Shown here piece after piece: positions 8,776-11,107 of a DNA stretch of 11,107 nt (its first letter is position 1; each line of letters starts with the position of its first letter). The translations under genes were made by a program, and so were the position numbers. The notes beneath the pieces are model-generated. The model had not been told where the DNA came from. It searched no databases and worked only from the letters and a program-made list of their open reading frames with translations. The stretch is from the NCBI GenBank assembly GCA_003024985.2, contig PXIH01S0011270.1; one strand, written 5' to 3'. The DNA comes from Euperipatoides rowelli (Eukaryota; Onychophora; Udeonychophora; Euonychophora; Peripatopsidae).

Positions 8776-9007
8776 AGCGTACTGTACCATTGTAACATTA
8801 AGTATTATGCTTAATATTACAAGGAATCATAGTATGATTTAAGAGTTATATAACAATACAGACTTCTGGGATGAGAGTAAAGAAAATAAATTATTATTAA
8901 TTGATAGCATTAAAAATGTGAAAAATACGTTTTATTAAATCCTTAGAAAAATGACTGTATCATAGAAATTGAATATGAACACAAGGTTTGAGAAAATGTT
9001 GAGGGTG

Positions 9008-9012
<5 letters not shown>
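8776..9012. other. AT-rich stretch between pseudogene and microsatellite
   Basis: On the minus strand a short frame just upstream of IPVY (SIILNVTMVQYA, about 8811-8776) may be the last visible piece of the pseudogene's N-terminal side. Nothing else is recognisable. Confidence 0.35.

Positions 9013-9050
<38 letters not shown>
9013..9050. repeat. (AT)19 microsatellite
   Basis: 38 uninterrupted bases of AT dinucleotide, ending at CTTAAAAAAA. It lies about 35 bp left of the earliest recognisable COX1-like sequence. A minus-strand open frame running through it (9146-8943, giving IYIYIY) is produced by the repeat and by the reverse strand of the mitochondrial copy. Confidence 0.97.
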
Positions 9051-9052
<2 letters not shown>

Positions 9053-9084
9053 TAAAAAAATTATCAAATGGTGCCCGCTCACAG

Positions 9085-9906
9085 GCGAATTTTGTCATAA
9101 ATAACCCCTGCAAACAGACCCCAAAATTTAAAAGAACATCCTGCATCGTGGTAAGCCAAAAATTATTATTATGTCGTAGATCACCTTCGATCTCGTTTGG
9201 ATTATTGGCAGTGATACATCTAGATAGGACCCCTGTTCATTTTTAGGCCCTACCCTGCTTCTAGAAGTATCACAAATTTGACTATTTCCCTTTTATCATT
9301 AAAACCACCACCTTACTAGGTCCCACCTCTTACTACCAACAAATGAAAACCTGATATAATTGGAAAAAGGGCATTTTATAACCCCAGATACTCCACGCTC
9401 AGGCGGTCATCCACGGTCAAAAGCATGTGATACTAGTAGGGAAAAATAACATCACAGGTACCTAAAACTTCTATTAAAATAAACCTACAGATACCTGCAA
9501 TGTTTAAAATAGTCATTACCTCATAAAAGTAAAATTCCAAGTCCTCCATACTACATAATAAATAAGGAATGTTAATAGGAAATTAGTTCCTTCTCTTATC
9601 CCCATCTAAACAGGATGATGGGTACTACCTCCCGCCCTGACGTGCCTAATATTACCGCATCTGACTTCACCTTAGAACAACAATCATTAAAACTAAATTA
9701 TAAAAACAACATAATAAAATTATACCTGGACATGGCAATAATTACTCCAACACAAATTTACACTTTAGCAACTCATCCTATATTTATATAATAACACTCA
9801 TTATTAAATACATCATTAATAAAATAAAATAAAAAAATCAATTATATTTAACATTTACAGAAATAAATTAATTAAAATCTATAAACCAAACCCCACTCTA
9901 TTCATA
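9085..9906 (+). pseudogene. COX1: NUMT: degenerate nuclear copy of mitochondrial COX1
   Basis: Conserved COX1 blocks appear in order on the plus strand. They are CAAAATTTA near 9122 (QIYN); TTTGGATTATTGGC at 9196 with CCCCTG 34 bases later (FGNWL to GAP, exact spacing); TTTGACTATTTCCC at 9277 (FWLLP); CACGCTCAGGC at 9394 (HAG); ATCACAGGTACCTAAAACTT at 9451 (ILGAINF with one stop); GTCATTACC at 9512 (VIT); ATG at 9569, exactly where ITML predicts it; ACAGGATGATGGG at 9610 (AGGGD); CCTGGACATGGCAATAATTA at 9725 (PGFGMI); CATCCTATATTTATA at 9774 (HHMFT); and ATTAAAATCTAT at 9871 to CTATTCAT at 9906 (IKIF to LHG). About 275 codons of COX1 are represented, with indels, stops and a deletion of about 90 bp after PGFGMI. 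The C-over-G excess (44 C, 8 G in 9661-9900) is typical of mitochondrial strands. The enzyme is a respiratory-chain subunit, but this copy cannot encode it. COX1 homology is from remembered family motifs. Confidence 0.8.
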
Positions 9907-11107
9907 CACATTCACATATAACGTTACTATTTGCCCACCTGTGAAAAAATTGTTATGATTAGTTCAGTACTGATTATTTTATTAAAAAGTGACAACTTCA
10001 GGCTACTGGGTAACGTGGCTGGAACTGGAACGGATAATTCAGGTTCATTATAGCGCAAATGTCCATCATAAAACTGAAGATAATTTCACAAGTCAGGATA
10101 CAATTACCAGTCGGTGATCGGTGGTGGTAGACTAAATTTGTCGATGGATCAGCATCTGATTGGTCTCAGGTCAGCTAATTCTGCATACTGCCTTATATCA
10201 CAATCAGCTCCCTAACTGGCAGAACTTTTCCTATTACAGAGTTAGAATTCAGGCACCCATCTCTCAGTTTTGGACCAAAAATTAGCTTAAATACTTGGAA
10301 ATATTGGCAGTTCATGAAAAATGAGAAAATATTAGATTTATTGAAATTTGTTGACTGCTTTAAATTCACAAAAGATTGGATCAGACCCTGTAGCTGTGTA
10401 GTATGGCCTGAATGTTATATTATTTATAGTAGTAGCGTGGGTACGCTATGTACTGGATTGGCAAAAAGTTTTAATGTAAACATAGCAATAAATTTGAAAA
10501 TCCTTTAGCCATAGGCTATATACAGTCCGTAACCAAAGTAGTTAAAACAATTTTTCTGCATTCGGTAGCCTAATCCAAAATTACTAAACATAATTATGAC
10601 ATTAAAATAGTCCTTCCTGTAGAATTTGAACTGTCTAGAGGCACTATTTTGGGAGGTGTGAATTTATAACGTTTGTAAAATATTTATATTTCTCGGAGAT
10701 CCAACATGGCACTGAGTTCTTATGTTAAAGTTTAGGGATAAAATCGGTAATTCAAATAAACAAATCTAAAGCTATTAAAATCAAACCAAGTCCACAATTG
10801 GAATACACTGGATCCTAATATTCATAAATAAAGTTTTTGAGTTCTTAGAATTCATTTTAATACTAGTTTTGATATCAAATTAAAATGTAAACAAGGTATA
10901 CAGCAGCTCAAATCTGCAGATTATTGTCACAATTTACCATTTGCCAACAAGATTTTGGAGATTCCCAGTAGCCACCATTTTTATTTGACTGCTTCGGACT
11001 ATTTTCACAGTCAATGGTGATTTTAAAGAGGCCATGCTTCCTTAAGGAAAAACATTAATATACTGTATTTATTTTTTATTTAAAACATTGTTTACTTTTC
11101 TTTCCTC
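9907..11107. other. Mixed-composition stretch, no established gene
   Basis: The COX1-like signal fades by about 9935. From about 9990 to 10280 CpG is more frequent and AT content lower than elsewhere, and a CCAATCAG box lies on the minus strand near 10158-10165, so a promoter or untranslated exon is conceivable but unproven. An ATG frame at 10314-10508 (64 codons) has no recognisable motif. At 11035-10934, minus strand, a 33-codon ATG frame (MASLKSPLTVKIV) is overlapped by another open frame (FKITIDCENSPKQ), with a GTAAAT donor-like site near its end. Neither can be assigned. Confidence 0.4.

Noticed and set aside
8943-9146. 67-codon open frame on the minus strand crossing the (AT) repeat
   Set aside because: Half of it is the IYIYIY translation of the microsatellite and the rest is the reverse strand of the COX1-derived segment.
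9580-9770. COX2 instead of COX1 as the source of this part of the NUMT
   Set aside because: A few octamers also resemble COX2, but the COX1 reading continues collinearly from the left, places AGGGD, PGFGMI and HHMFT in order, and needs no jump between genes.
10314-10508. 64-codon ATG frame
   Set aside because: No recognisable domain or conserved pattern, and no sign of splice-linked coding sequence around it.
10934-11035. Short minus-strand coding exon starting MASLKSPLTV
   Set aside because: Two overlapping frames are equally open, the length is within chance expectation, and no homologue is recognised. Noted only as a possibility in the last stretch.
1-11107. tRNA or rRNA genes
   Set aside because: I found no A-box/B-box pair with a cloverleaf and no rRNA-like conserved segment on reading both strands.

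Overview
This is a stretch of very AT-rich animal nuclear DNA with no intact protein-coding gene that I can support. Long poly-A/T runs, an (AT)19 microsatellite, an 18-bp minisatellite, several non-autonomous DNA transposons, a decayed transposase-like gene and a degenerate nuclear copy of mitochondrial COX1 all point to a metazoan, most likely an invertebrate. The phylum cannot be fixed from the sequence. Isolated N bases (2378, 2443, 7584) suggest an older or unpolished assembly.

Left part (1-2880). An array of 18-bp units (roughly TATGTAACTCATCACTTG) begins near 402. It is interrupted by a 1.83-kb hAT-like element (434-2263) and resumes up to about 2880. The interruption is clean. The 8 bases before the element (GCAACTCA) match the 8 bases after it (GTAACTCA) except for one transition. 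If one copy is removed, the array runs through in perfect 18-bp register. Inside the array, six units form a higher-order repeat of 107-108 bp.

Middle part (2881-7465). This is gene-poor AT-rich DNA carrying three inverted-repeat elements. One is a 643-bp element flanked by TTAA (4078-4720) with about 80-bp terminal inverted repeats. The second is a 254-bp MITE-like element (4992-5245), with a diverged partial relative at about 3892-4073. The third is a weaker 304-bp inverted-repeat unit (5663-5966).

Right part (7466-9950). On the minus strand, from about 8775 down to 7466, lies a heavily mutated copy of a transposase-like protein family that I know as multicopy and uncharacterised in invertebrate genomes. 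Its C-terminal two thirds can be followed block by block through several frames to a C-terminal stop. Next comes (AT)19 (9013-9050) and then, on the plus strand, an old NUMT of COX1 (about 9085-9906). The NUMT is supported by a chain of conserved COX1 blocks in the right order and near the expected spacing, and by a strong C-over-G skew.

Rightmost part (9950-11107). This is more mixed DNA with some CpG and no gene I can establish. The elements do not work together as a system. The window is a record of successive insertions (hAT, TTAA element, MITEs, transposase-like gene, mitochondrial DNA) into nongenic DNA.
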